64,000 bases of DNA from Tetranychus cinnabarinus. Taxonomy: Eukaryota; Arthropoda; Arachnida; Trombidiformes; Tetranychidae. Made by a program: the position numbers and the translations under genes. How positions within the stretch are numbered: position 1 is the stretch's first letter; every line of letters begins with the position of its first letter. Location of the stretch: the NCBI GenBank assembly GCA_022266195.1, contig WHVY01000001.1, positions 5,022,001-5,086,000 of the forward strand, in the 5' to 3' direction. The notes beneath the pieces are model-generated. The model saw only the letters and a program-made list of their open reading frames with translations, was not told the DNA's origin and did no database searches. Positions 25,681 to 36,830 of this stretch are shown here, one piece after another.

Positions 25681-26990
25681 CAGCGTCAACCAAAATCCAA
25701 ATGAAAATGAACGAACCAAATTTATTTGTTTTGCTAAATTGTTTTTTAATTTTCAATTACATGAAAGCAAATCATACTGACAATGAACGCCTTTTGGGTT
25801 GGAAATTCAAGAATCGATGATCTAGTGGTCAAGAAAGTTAAAAGTTAAAGCCTAACTCGAAGTAATTGAAGTAAATTGTAAATTAAAGCCTCGATCTGAT
25901 CAAGATCACAGTCTTTAAAAATACATTTTTGTTTAATGAAATGAAAAGATCTTAAATTGTTGTCAATTTATTAAGTCAACTGATCTATGGTAAAATATAT
26001 TGTCAAGTTTCAGTCTTTAATTAATGATGTTGAGTGGATCTCGTATTGATTATCTTCCAACCTAAAACAAGATCAACGCTGATATCAAAAGTAATTAAAG
26101 TAGAATCGTACAAAATAATCTTAGCGACGAACTTGCAGCCATTTTCTTGAAGATTAGAAGTAAAAAATTCTGAATTTCCATCCTATGCAATCTTAATTCA
26201 GTTGATCGAGTTTGCAAGAAAATATATTTCTTTAAGAAGATCGATTCTTATGATTTTTTTATGTGAGAAACATTGAAACCATGATGCATCAGATGAGATT
26301 TGGATGAACAATCCTGCCTAATCTCTGTGCTTGTCAACGTAATTCACTTTTGAATTATTTCTTGAATTTTGCTGTCTATTGATTTCTCGTTTGCTTTGGA
26401 TCAATTTTTGTACATTATAAACAGTTTTCAATGATATATTATTAATAGTGATTTATATTATCCGGAGATGTCTGTCACATTTTCCAGAATCTATCGAGCT
26501 TCAGTTTGTTTTATATCTCTGGAAATCCGAAATCATTTCAAAGCACTAAAAAGCAAATCATAACCAAAAAATACCTAAAAGCTTAGGAAACACTCATCCA
26601 ATTTTAAAATCTGGTAATGGAAAACATAATCAAGTAAAGTTAACCCAAAAAATCGTAAATTTAATTGTTCTATACTCTGGTCAATATATTCCAAATTGTT
26701 CAACTTGCCTTTCAATGCACCAAGAAATGTTTCTTTTCCATGTTCATTTCAGTTTTTTTTTCGCTGGTCAATAAATTCTGACTGATTTTCCAGCTTTTCT
26801 GATAAATAGATTGATCACTTCATAAGATTGATTAGATATTTTGTTGATGTTTCAACTTCTGCTTTAACCATTTTCTCGATTCTCAGCACTATTCAAGTTA
26901 ACTCAAACTTCAATTACGATAGAAAAAAAATCTTCCGCCAAATCTCAATGAATTTTGCAAAATAATTTCAAGAGTCAGTAAAAGATCACG

Positions 26991-27176
26991 ATGCTAATGT
27001 GGAGCCATTCTGGGCACCACTTGGAGAAAGACCTAAGTGTTGATGGCAAAATCCAAATCATATATTATGTTAAAACATTGGGTTTTGTTACTGGAGAGAC
27101 ACAAATAGCAACAATTGATGCATTTATGCACAAATTGACACAAACTGCCAAAACTCTGAAACAAAAATGGGCATGA
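26991..27176 (+). pseudogene. Remnant open frame of an unrecognised multicopy protein
   Basis: The frame runs MLMWSHSGHHLEKDLSVDGK, then IQIIYYVKTLGFVTGETQIA, then a Lys/Gln-rich end finishing KTLKQKWA before TGA. The right palindrome arm read on the minus strand gives a related product (ending LVVTKKTQITQLLHLCTN before a stop and frameshift), and a third copy near 28970-29050 gives another. Shared reading frame among copies suggests descent from a protein-coding element. I do not recognise the family. Confidence 0.35.
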
Positions 27177-27705
27177 ATGGGTAAAAATTGAGTTGCTGGA
27201 AATCTAAACTCTGTTAATTTGTAGCGAATTAAAAACTGAACCCATTTACGTGATTAAAAAGTTTCTATGATCAATGGTTATTGAGGAATTTGAGTTCGAA
27301 GTTGAAACTTCAATCGCCTTTTATACAGTTTTGGGACCAGATTTTCTCATGAAATTTCATTAAGCAGATGTAGTTTTTGATGGTGATTCAGAAAATGCAA
27401 CTATTGTGAGAAATAAAATTCCTTGTTTTCTGTAAAACGGATAAGTTCGATTTTCCCTTAAACCGACCTCTTCTTGTAACCGTAAGACTAAGAGTCCTCA
27501 AACTTATTATGCATGTATAAAAATTATTTGCACAATTCATGGACTTCATAATTTTTCGAATTTCTCAAAAGATCGCTTGATTTTGACCATTGGACTTGCA
27601 ACATTTGAGCCTAAATATTTCGAGAATGAGAGCACCTACAATCACCATTCTTTGACCGAACATTAGATTATATTATGGTCTATGATATAATGAAATACTA
27701 AATTA
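26991..27705 (+). repeat. Left arm of a large diverged palindrome (coding-derived repeat)
   Basis: This arm matches, in reverse complement, the stretch 27850 to about 28520. Landmarks shared in order from the outside inward are: GTTACTGGAGAGACACAAAT and the ATTTATGCACAAATTGACA block; the CTGAAACAAAAATGGGC block; the TTTGTAG..AAAAACT and ATGATCAATGG blocks; GAAACTTCAATCGCC; the GCAGATG block; TTTTGACCATTGGAC; and AGCACCTACAATCACCATTC. Identity by eye is roughly 65-80% in blocks with small indels, so the arms have diverged for a long time. The first part (26991-27176) is still an open frame of 62 codons; the next part is broken by stops. Confidence 0.75.
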
Positions 27706-27849
27706 TTCGCAATCCTACAAAAAAAGCTATTGCAGAGTAATCTTTATGTTACCAGATTTTAGACTTTGTTTATAAAGTTGAATGGTTGTGCAAACAAAAA
27801 TCTTATGTGTTCAAATGTTATTCAGTATTAAATTAATCAGCTCGAATTT

Positions 27850-28520
27850 TATTATGCATTGAGTCATATTATATCATAGCCCATAATTAAATCTAATAGT
27901 TGGCAAAAGAATGGTGATTGTAGGTGCTGTCATTTTCGAAATATTGAGACCAAAAAGTTTTCCGTCCAATGGTCAAAATCAGGAGATCTATTGATGAATT
28001 CAAAAAAGAATACGATCCATGACTTTTACAAATTATTTTTATGGACTGATACTAAGTTTCAGATCTCTAAATCTTAAGGACACAGAAAAAGGCCGATTTA
28101 AATCAAAATCGAAGAATCGAAGTTGTACGGAAACAGAAAATTTAATTTATCAGATTAAGTTCATTTTCTGGTTTATAATCAAAGCCATCATCTGCAAAAT
28201 AAGTTACGGGAAAAAATCTGCCTCCGTTTTTGTACAAAAAGCAATCGAAGTTTCAAATTTGATCTCAATTTTCTACGAAACTATTGATCAGAGAAATTTT
28301 CGACTAGCACTACTGGATCTAGTTTTTGATTTTCTACAAACTAACAGAAAGTAAATTTGCAAAAGGTTTATTATTAGACGCTTAAGCCCATTTTTGTTTC
28401 AGTGTTTTGTCAATTTGTGCACAAATGCAACAATTGTGTTATTTGTGTCTTTTTAGTAACAACCAAAGTAATATCTCTATTCATAAACGCCTTATAGCCT
28501 AACTTAAATGCCATAAAGAA
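27850..28520 (-). repeat. Right arm of the large diverged palindrome
   Basis: Reverse-complement partner of 26991-27705, separated from it by a spacer of about 145 bp. The plus-strand open frame at 28019-28354 crosses this arm and is most likely a by-product of the repeat rather than its original frame, because the frame shared with the left arm and the third copy runs on the minus strand (for example EIKFETSIAFCT here against FEVETSIAFYT on the left). Confidence 0.7.
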
Positions 28521-28863
28521 ATGAAAATTTGCAAAAGAAGTTCGTTCAGGTATTGCCATCGATCACAGAACAATCGGAAAGCTATTTTCAATGCAGATCA
28601 TGTCTTGCATTATGCCGATTACGAACTAAACTGTGTGTTAACACAAATAGCTGAATGGATCAAAATCCATGTCAAAACTGGACTCTTTGAGAAGAAGTTA
28701 TTGATATTTTCGACTGTTCGACCATTTAAAAGTCAATTAAAAGTGTTTCCATCTTAATTGGCCCAGAATTGTTGCAGAAATTGAAAGATTACCCAAAATA
28801 CCAGAAAATTTACCTTCATTTATTGACTCTATTTTCACTGAAAAGCATAATGGGAACTTTTAA
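28521..28863 (+). pseudogene. Decayed coding fragment beside the palindrome
   Basis: A plus-strand frame (28521-28757) ends with KTGLFEKKLLIFSTVRPF and a stop; one base out of register the text continues open as HLNWPRIVAEIERLPKIPEN through FIDSIFTEKHNGNF to TAA at 28863. The apparent frameshift near 28740 with protein-like text on both sides suggests a broken coding region. It lies between the right palindrome arm and a third repeat copy. Family not recognised. Confidence 0.3.
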
Positions 28864-28954
28864 CGACCAAAAACAGATTGCTATGAGTTTCGAAGACAAG
28901 ACTTAGACTGAAAATCGATCGTTCTCATTTTTGTAGTTTCTGGTATTTCGTAAA

Positions 28955-29110
28955 GGTTTACAATTTAAGTTTAATTTGATTATTTTGCTTATTTGGTCCA
29001 CAATATTTTGTAAAGTTGTGCATAAATGTGAAAATTGTGTTAAATGTGACTTTTAAATATTGTTTGAATTATTACAGCCTAAACTCTCGCAAATTTAAGA
29101 AAGGGACCTT
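28955..29110 (-). repeat. Third, partial copy of the palindrome repeat
   Basis: Sequence around TTGTGCATAAATGTGAAAAT, TGTGTTAAATGTGACTTTT and ACAGCCTAAACT parallels 28380-28510 (TTGTGCACAAATGCAACAATTG and TATAGCCTAACTTAAATGCC) in the same orientation, at lower identity. It shows the family occurs here as direct as well as inverted copies. Confidence 0.5.
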
Positions 29111-31621
29111 TTGAAAATCACGGAAAATCGCAAGTTTGAATGTGAAGAAGCACAAATACGCACGAAGGGTGTGACTTTTCAATTGAACAAGTAGACTGAT
29201 TCAAACGCAAGACTGCAAGAAAATAAACGATGAAAAACCCAAAGGAACTAACCATGTTGATGGCAGTCTAGTTTGACAAACCAATTTGAATGGATTTTGC
29301 ATGGTAAAGACGAAATGAGCTTATTGTAAGGTTGATGTGGTGAAATGATCACAACTGGAATATTCACCTTTTAATGATCATGAATTTTACTGCGAAATCT
29401 CAGAGCAAATTGAGCTTAACAAAGCTGAATCAATTTGTTAACATTCAACAGTTTGGTTGATTGAATCACTAAGCCAATATGCCAAGTCTCATCTAAAGCA
29501 TTGATGTAATTGCAATCGAAACAAAATTTCATCAAAACTAATCAACTTTACTCGAAAACTTGCATTTCAATCCTTTTCATTGTGATGCCTCAGTCAATGC
29601 ACTTTCGAGTCGATTTCGTCTTTTATTGAGTTTCTTTCGTTCTTTAATTTAGCGACATTCGAAATGATTTTCTTCTTTACCATCACCATTACGTTCAATT
29701 GAATCTTGGATGCTACAAATCAAGGTTGAACGTTACAAGTTACTTTTAATCAACAACCTTCATCTAATATATCTAAGCGTCTTATTACAGTAAAAGGAAC
29801 CATTCATTTCACTTTTTTCCCTATTTTCACCATTTTCCTCTTTTCTCATCTTTCTTTTTTATTAACCTTCATCTTAAGCTCTATAATCTTCATCATCTTA
29901 AATCTTTTTCTCAACATCATCATCTTATTGCAGTCATCATTCAGTTACATGTGCTTTAATTGAACGTTTCAAGTTACATCTGGCAAGAAAAAGGTAAAAT
30001 AAATCAAACTAGAAAAAAAGGAAAATCAGATTGAATCAACAAGTTTATCGTCACTTTATTTTCAATTGTTAACAGAAAGAAAAGTTTTCATTCTTTTTTT
30101 CCCGTCTTTTCCAATGAATATCAATTTACTAATTTTCCAGTTTCATGTCTTGTATTGAGGTGCGAAAAATGGATTTTATTGATTACCTGCTAATGGTTAC
30201 CTTTTGTCAGGTAGCAAACAATTGATATTAACAAGAATAACAATCATGGAATGACAAAAGGACAAAGAAAAGAAGGATTACAAAGTTTGATCAATTTCTT
30301 GTTCTTGCAAGTAAAAGGCAGGTTAACCCGTTAAAGGTTGCTCGAATTGTAAGATGACAAGAGTATCGATCAACAGAATAACCAGGGAAAAGGAAGACGA
30401 ATCAAGGCTTGAAAGGTTGAGTGTTTACTTCAACAGTTATTCGGTGAGTTTGAATCGATAAATGAAGTTTATCAAAAGACAGAGGAAAGACGATCAAGAA
30501 AGGAAAAGAAGTAAAAAGTTGTAAAGTTGATTGAAAGGTTTGATCAAAATTGTTCAATGATATTGATGGCAAAATAATGTTCAACACTGAAAGAGATCAT
30601 TGAATATTATATCCAACTAATAAGGTGACAAACTATAAGGTGAGGTTCAAATTGATAATGCTTATAATGAAAGGCAAAGTGTGTTTTAATAATGGTAAAA
30701 CTCTGGGAGTGAAAAAAAATTTCAGTGAGATTGATATCAAAGATATTAAAGATGTCACGTTTCATGATGAACATGATAAAGAGTGGGAAAGACTGTGCAA
30801 GCAAAGAGAGTAAAAAAGTTCATATATGAATATTAAATAGAACTGCCTGGGAGTGAGAATAATGATGGAATCATTTGATTTCAAGAATTAATCGAAAATT
30901 TTGTCAAACTTTATTTCTCTCAATTTTATGCGAAATACAATTTCAACTTAGACATTGAACATTAAACAAGTGTCAAGCAGATGATGACCACTGAGGAGGT
31001 AAATAATTCTTGGAGTTCATCTTTGAGACTCAAGACAATCCTTTGCTCTAAAGGTTGAGATTCAATTTGTTTCTGAAATTGTTCCAACTGACATGGAGAT
31101 TGAATATTTTGCAAAATTTTCTGAATAATTGATGATGGAATGAAATTTATTGTTCAAAATAACAATACAGAGTTAATAATTTTTGGATTGGGTTGAAGCT
31201 TTTTGTTTAATGTTTACAATAAATACATATGTATTTACTGTATGAATATAATGGTAACACATAAATATACAAAATACTTTTGGATATTGATTGGCTTAAT
31301 GGATCAACTTTTTTCTTTCTCCCAACTCAGCTTTAACCTATTATTACTGATGCAGTACATGGGTCTGATTGAGTTGTATATTTATGCTGAGTAAATAAGT
31401 CAGCAGTTGGGTCGATATAAAGAAGAAACCACCAACGAGAGAAAAAAATTGCTGATCAACTCATATTGGAATTATATGTATATGAATAAATGAATTATTA
31501 TGTATCCTTGTTAGAGTATTGTTTTCATGTGAGAATAAAATTCTGAAGAAAATGTGCCTCTTTTTGCCTCTTTATGCAAGCCAATATTTCTCACTGAATT
31601 ATGGGTATCATGATTGTTGTT

Positions 31622-31806
31622 GGTTTTTGTTTTGAGGTTTTTGTTTTTGTTTTTTTTTCTTCTTCTTCTTCTTCGTCTTCTTTTGCTGTTTTTGCTTCGA
31701 CTTACACTTCGCTGTACAGATGCTAATCACAAGTGAAAATAAATGGTTACTCATGATTATCATTATGTTGATTATCATTATGATGATTATCATTATGTTG
31801 ATGGTT
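31622..31806. repeat. Simple-sequence cluster
   Basis: TTTTTG repeats pass into a poly-T/TTC run (31622-31690), followed after about 50 bp by about four copies of a roughly 16-bp GATTATCATTATGTT-type unit (31745-31806). Typical low-complexity expansion; it explains the Lys-rich and Ile/Met-rich open frame crossing it on the minus strand. Confidence 0.7.
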
Positions 31807-32656
31807 ATATGGTGATGAAAATGATGGTTTGCCAGAATAAAGAGGAAAGGATAAAAATTGAATAATAATGATAATGGTAAATGTGATGGATAAAGTTTCA
31901 CGGTATAAAGATGTTCCACTGTAATTGCGTGCAACATGTTACACTTGTGAGATGAAGAGAGTTGCCCTGAATTGAGTCTATTCCTGAGAGTCTAATGTTA
32001 ATATTGCATATAAAAACATCATCATCATCATTATCATTAACAGAATCATCAGCAACAAAAACTGTTATTTTTGTCTGAACCAACAAACTAATACAAGCTA
32101 GACGCCTTGACTTTTCCGTTTTTCAAATTGAATTGATAATTTTTTCATCAACAGTATCATTGGTCACTTCCTTTTCATCATAATCATTTTCATCAGTTAC
32201 ATTGTCAATGTAATCATTCATTATTAATAAGTAAATTTGCTCTGGTCATTGATCAAAAATCTTTCAACCTAAACAAGTCACCCGCGTCACCAGTCAAATT
32301 TAATACGAAATTGAGGCATCTTGACTTGACTAAAAAGTTCATTATCAACATTTTTGCTTGAATCTTTCCACCATGAGAAAAACTGAACCTATCCTCACAA
32401 AATGTCAGTCATTAAACTACACTGATGGTTATGTTTCTTACAATCTAAGCAGATCACTCTTTAAGCATCAAATTCAGCACATAGTGAGGTACTTGTCGTC
32501 AAAAAAATTTGCTTTTTGTGGTTTGTTTATAAACTAGTGAGCCATGAGCCGACATAGTCTAAGCATAAGTTTGAAATCAGAGTATTGTTACAATAGCTCA
32601 GAATCACTGTCAGCTCAGCTAACAATATAATAATGTCTAAGTCCAAGTCTTTTTAG

Positions 32657-32760
32657 AAAACCTCGAAGACCAGGAAGACTTACGAGATGCAGACCGATTC
32701 TCTTGGTTCGAACTTGAGAAGGTCAAACCTCTCATGAACTGGAAATGTATGCGCTGGTGA
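32657..32760 (+). other. Exon-like open scrap, unrecognised
   Basis: A CTTTTTAG acceptor precedes a phase-1-compatible frame reading NLEDQEDLRDADRFSWFELE then KVKPLMNWKCMRW and TGA. It is clearly less AT-rich than the surroundings. No donor and no upstream partner exon were found. It could be a terminal exon or a decayed fragment of a repeat. Confidence 0.25.
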
Positions 32761-35024
32761 ACAGAATCTCTATGCTGACATGAATCCATTCCTTTGTTCG
32801 CTCAATCATAATTTGATCTTTTTTTCGCCATTACTATCATAATCTTCATCTTCGTCATTTTATCGTTATTTTGTCTTTTTTCAAGATCCTTATCACGAGT
32901 AATATTGGATTTTTCCTACGTAAGTGTCCTATGTAGTCAGTAAATGTGGCTGCTGGTCATATTCTGCTAAACCTAAGTAAGTAACTCTTGCCCTATCAAA
33001 TTCAATACTCAATTGGGTTACTTTACACTGAAAAAATTGCCTCTCTTCTTTGCTTCTATCATAATTTAATCATCATTTTTTATCACCATAATTTCCAACA
33101 TCTTCATCTTCATCATTCTATCATCATAATCTCCACTTTTTTCATCATCTTGATACTCTTTTTGTATCAAACCATATCAGTCTTGATTCTTATTGATATA
33201 CATCATCTTATTCATTCCCAGTCTCAACTCCCAGTTATAAGCTGATATAATATGATAAACTCATTTTTCTGTTTCCTTTTCTCTCTCTATCTCTTCTCTG
33301 TCCTCTCTCTCTTTTACCTAACATTTTCTTTTATAATATTAAATAAATAACATCTCAACATTAAATATATTAATATCTTTTTTTCCCTTTCACGCTTTAC
33401 CATGTTACATACACATATATTTATGATAAATAACATTATTTGTGAAATGTTATTTATTATAAAACATAAAAAGAGATAAAAAATCTTTACTTTCAAATCA
33501 TCTTTCATGTTTAAAGATTTATTATTAATTTTAGTTTACTCTTTTCTTCCTATTATAGACTAAATTCAATGAGCAAGTTTTTTTTGTCGGAAAGGTCAAC
33601 CAGTTCAAGGGTTATCACTGATATCAAATGTTGTTATTGGTCGTTTATTGCCATGTAAATGGTTTGTAATCTAATTGCTTTCCAAACATTTCATGTTGTT
33701 GTTTATGTGTGTATTAATGTTGGTTATTAAGTATTATGTTTATTATCCAAAGGCTAATATTTACTTGTCCCTTTAATTTGTTGACCTTTCCATATTTTCG
33801 GGTTACACGTTCAACCCATTAAACACTTTTCCTATCATTTTTACACCAAACAATTTAATGGGCAACAGATTGACCTTTATTAACTTTACCAGCGATCTTA
33901 TTTGCTTAACCTTATTTTGTTCTGTTCAATTTCACCTTCTCTTGTTTAGCTTCCTGAGATAATTAATGTTCATTGTTTGCTCAAGATTTAACCTTCAATC
34001 GTATGTTTGGATCAGAAAAGACAATTCAGCGCGATGAAAAGTTCACAAGTTCATGATTGTTGGTTATTAGTGTTCAACAATGGAATAGTGAAAAAAGAAC
34101 ATTAAAATTGAAAAAAATTTCATTGACTCAACATTTCGTTATAATTGTCATCACGCTTACTTCCTTGTAGTCAAGTCTTCCCTCAAGGATTATCTAGATT
34201 CGAGTAGAGGTTTAAAATGCAAGATTAACATGAGGATTACAGGGTTAACATCGAAATGCATCTGCAAAAGATTCACATTTTCCGAATCTGAATCAATCAG
34301 AATCTGAAAGTTTTTAAAGTTAACCTGAGACTAATCATTAAATAACTGATTTCGCCTATTTCAAGGTTTAATAATTGATAAAACACATGAACTTTTCCTG
34401 TAAAGTATTTTTTGAAAAACAATTTTTTCAACTGTGCAAATTGAACATCATTCATAAACCATTTGCCAACTCAAATGCTCATTCAAGTTGAATGGATTGA
34501 TAAATCCTTTTGTGAATCTAAACAATTTTCAATGTGAATTTAAATCACAGCGTAAAAAAATAATGACTCAAGATGTGAGCAACAGTAATCAAAATGAAGA
34601 AAGTCTGTAAACATGGTTACGAGTTGAAAACTGAAAACGTGAGTTTCATACAAAAGGAGATCACAAAATCGATAAAAATTCATTTACAGAAACAAACAAA
34701 CATTTTTTTCTTCTTCATAACCAACAAAAGATACTCAAGATATCATCATTATACAATACAGAAGGTAAAAACATGGATAAAAAAGAAACCATTTTCACTG
34801 TAAACCACAAAGAGGAGTAGAGAGCAAGAAATTGATAAAACTCACAGATGATTATGATGCTTGATAATAATAAGAGCAACTGATAACTTTCAAGTATTAT
34901 TACATAGCCATACATAAATAATACACACACTTATTTATCTTGAGCTCAAATACACTTGGGAATGTTTGGAATCTTTTGAACAACAACAATTTTTTTTCAC
35001 TTTTAACATTTCATATTTTTACAG

Positions 35025-35244
35025 GCAACTTTGCGAAGCCAAAAATTACTCTCTGCTATTAGACCAAAGTAGGAGCAATAAATGTTATAAGACAAGGGTA
35101 CAGTCGAGTCCCTCTTTTTACCCTAAACAATTGATTCACCTCGATTTACCAACTGGGAGTTATTCTTATCATCATCATCATGCCCATTATTATGATAAGC
35201 TTTTTTGGTTTGCTTCTTTTTTAGCTTTACTTTACAATAAATAA
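35025..35244 (+). other. Possible terminal exon followed by AATAAA
   Basis: A long polypyrimidine stretch and TTTTTACAG precede an open frame of about 73 codons that begins with the last base of a split codon. It reads QLCEAKNYSLLLDQSRSNKC with mixed codon third positions, then a His run and a hydrophobic end (FWFASFLALLYNK). The TAA stop overlaps an AATAAATAATAC polyadenylation-like sequence. No upstream exon was located and no family recognised. Confidence 0.25.
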
Positions 35245-36099
35245 TACAAAGAATATATATCAATATCATGAAAAAAATATATTTATTCTTCTTCCTTCTG
35301 TGCAATTATTTCCTCCTGAAAAGACATTAAATCCCTTCTGGGAGTGAAGAGACACTTGACTATCCCATAGGAATTCAATCTCCAGGGAAGCCAATAATAA
35401 TTAATAAAATGCTTTCTAAAGTATAATGGAAATTGTAATCATAATAAATGTTAACCTCGAGTTCAACATATTAAGGAGATAAGGAATAGGGTTCAAGATT
35501 AAAATGTTATCTCTTTGTCTCGATAATATTTCATCAGATATTCTTGTACCTTAAGCATCTTTTTATCAAGAAACTAATTCATTTCATTTTGTATCGTATC
35601 ATCATGATTAAATTTTGGTTGCTCACTCAAAGAAATAAGGTTACAGTAATAGGTTATAGTGATATCAAATAGACAATTTTAAAAGATTTCATTTTCGTTA
35701 CGATTCAAATATTTAAGAAGAAACTGTCAAAATCGAAGATCATTATTACACATCGGTTGACAAGCCCACTTCCATTATCTTAACCAAATGTATTCATGAG
35801 CACTGAAATAACTAACATCAAAGGGAGTAACAACCTGTCTCATGACCAATCAGGGTTTAATTCTGTATCAATCCAGTATAAGGCACTTTTGACTTATCAT
35901 ATTCAGTGTACATTCTCCACTTTAATATCCATTTTACTGAATTGCATTTGTAACTAAATAACGTTTTTGTTTCATTTTGCATGCCACTTTTATATAATCT
36001 TCATATACTGTGCGTTTTTATCCTTGACGTTCGTTTGTATTCATGACTTTTGAACCAGAGGTCCGATCTTTGTGATATTTAGTCAGTATAGTTCCCGAA

Positions 36100-36311
36100 A
36101 TTGAAAATAATAAAGTCAAAGTCTCAAGGACATTCAAGCTCATTAAGTTCTGCATGTTAATTATTTGCTTTGAGCATTGATTATGAATATTTGCTTGAGA
36201 AAAATTTTGATTCCGCATTGGTTGTAGAGAAGTTTGACCTGCGATTCTGAAATGTATGTAGTCATTCTGTGCTAATTGATGCCACAGATAATGCAAATAA
36301 TTAGCGTGCAA
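36100..36311 (-). repeat. Left arm of a second diverged palindrome
   Basis: Read on the minus strand this copy starts TTTGCACGCTAATTATTTGC, passes through CTACATACATTTC and an ATGCGGAATC block, TTTTTCTCAAG, and ends near AACATGCAGAACTTAATGA. The plus-strand segment 36345-36540 has the same landmarks in the same order, so the two form an inverted pair with a spacer of about 35 bp. The 97-codon minus frame at 36018-36311 covers this arm; the other copies preserve fragments of the same frame (for example LWHQLA here against LWHQLT near 36563). Confidence 0.65.
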
Positions 36312-36344
36312 AAACTTTAATTGATGATAGTAGTTACAATATTT

Positions 36345-36600
36345 CTTGCATGTTAATTATTGGTCTCAGCTGGTACTAATTAGCAGCGAACGATTACATA
36401 CATTTCGAAGTCTTACGAACAAATTTATTTTCCATCTACTCTCAACGCGGCATCGAAGTTTGTCTCAAGACATAGACTCATTATAAATACTCAAAACAAC
36501 TCTGCATGCTTAATGATCATCGAGTCATCACTTGAAGTTCATGCGTATTAATTATTGGTATTAGCTGTGGCATCAATTAACACATAGCAAGATCAACATG
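36345..36600 (+). repeat. Right arm plus a tandem partial copy
   Basis: The right arm (36345-36540) begins TTGCATGTTAATTATTGGTC. A further partial copy starts at about 36541 (TGCGTATTAATTATTGGTATTAGCTGTGGC), 195 bp later in the same orientation. An additional weak match begins at 36151 (TGCATGTTAATTATTTGC) on the plus strand. The cluster therefore mixes inverted and tandem copies of a roughly 195-bp unit. Confidence 0.6.
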
Positions 36601-36830
36601 GCCTCGCCATTTTGAGAAATCATAATAATTCATGAATTGATCATAACATTGATATCGCTTTGGATGGTGCTGATTTTTATGGAGTCCGGCCAGAATCGAA
36701 TACATGAAACAATCAGTTTCACACTCAATAGTTATAATTGCATGTGCTTTGGCCAGATCATCAGGTAATTTGAATTTATGACATCCACCTTGATGTGGTT
36801 GAAAACGAGCTATCCATACATCAATCTTCT

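Larger units (their letters stand above)
22840..26990. other. Mostly featureless AT-rich DNA with two exon-like scraps
   Basis: Apart from the exon-like minus-strand fragments at 24369-24534 and 25562-25680, I see only AT-rich sequence with a short (TA)n run at about 23960-23975. It could be intron of the plus-strand gene that starts at 18709, or intergenic. Confidence 0.4.
29111..36090. other. AT-rich, gene-poor stretch with simple repeats
   Basis: About 7 kb in which I support no gene. It contains pyrimidine tracts (29810-29940, 33280-33320), a TTC/TTTTG run (31622-31690), a short ATTATCATTATG-type tandem (31745-31800), CATCAT-rich tracts (32015-32045, 33065-33140), and two exon-like open scraps described separately at 32657-32760 and 35025-35244. 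Confidence 0.4.

Noticed and set aside
28019..28354. 111-codon plus-strand open frame in the right palindrome arm
   Set aside because: The frame shared by other copies of this repeat runs on the opposite strand, so this frame is probably incidental.
32690..32720. Possible tRNA, from a GGTTCGAACTTGAG motif resembling a T-arm
   Set aside because: The required complementary T-stem, anticodon arm and acceptor stem are absent, and the stretch reads as protein in one frame.
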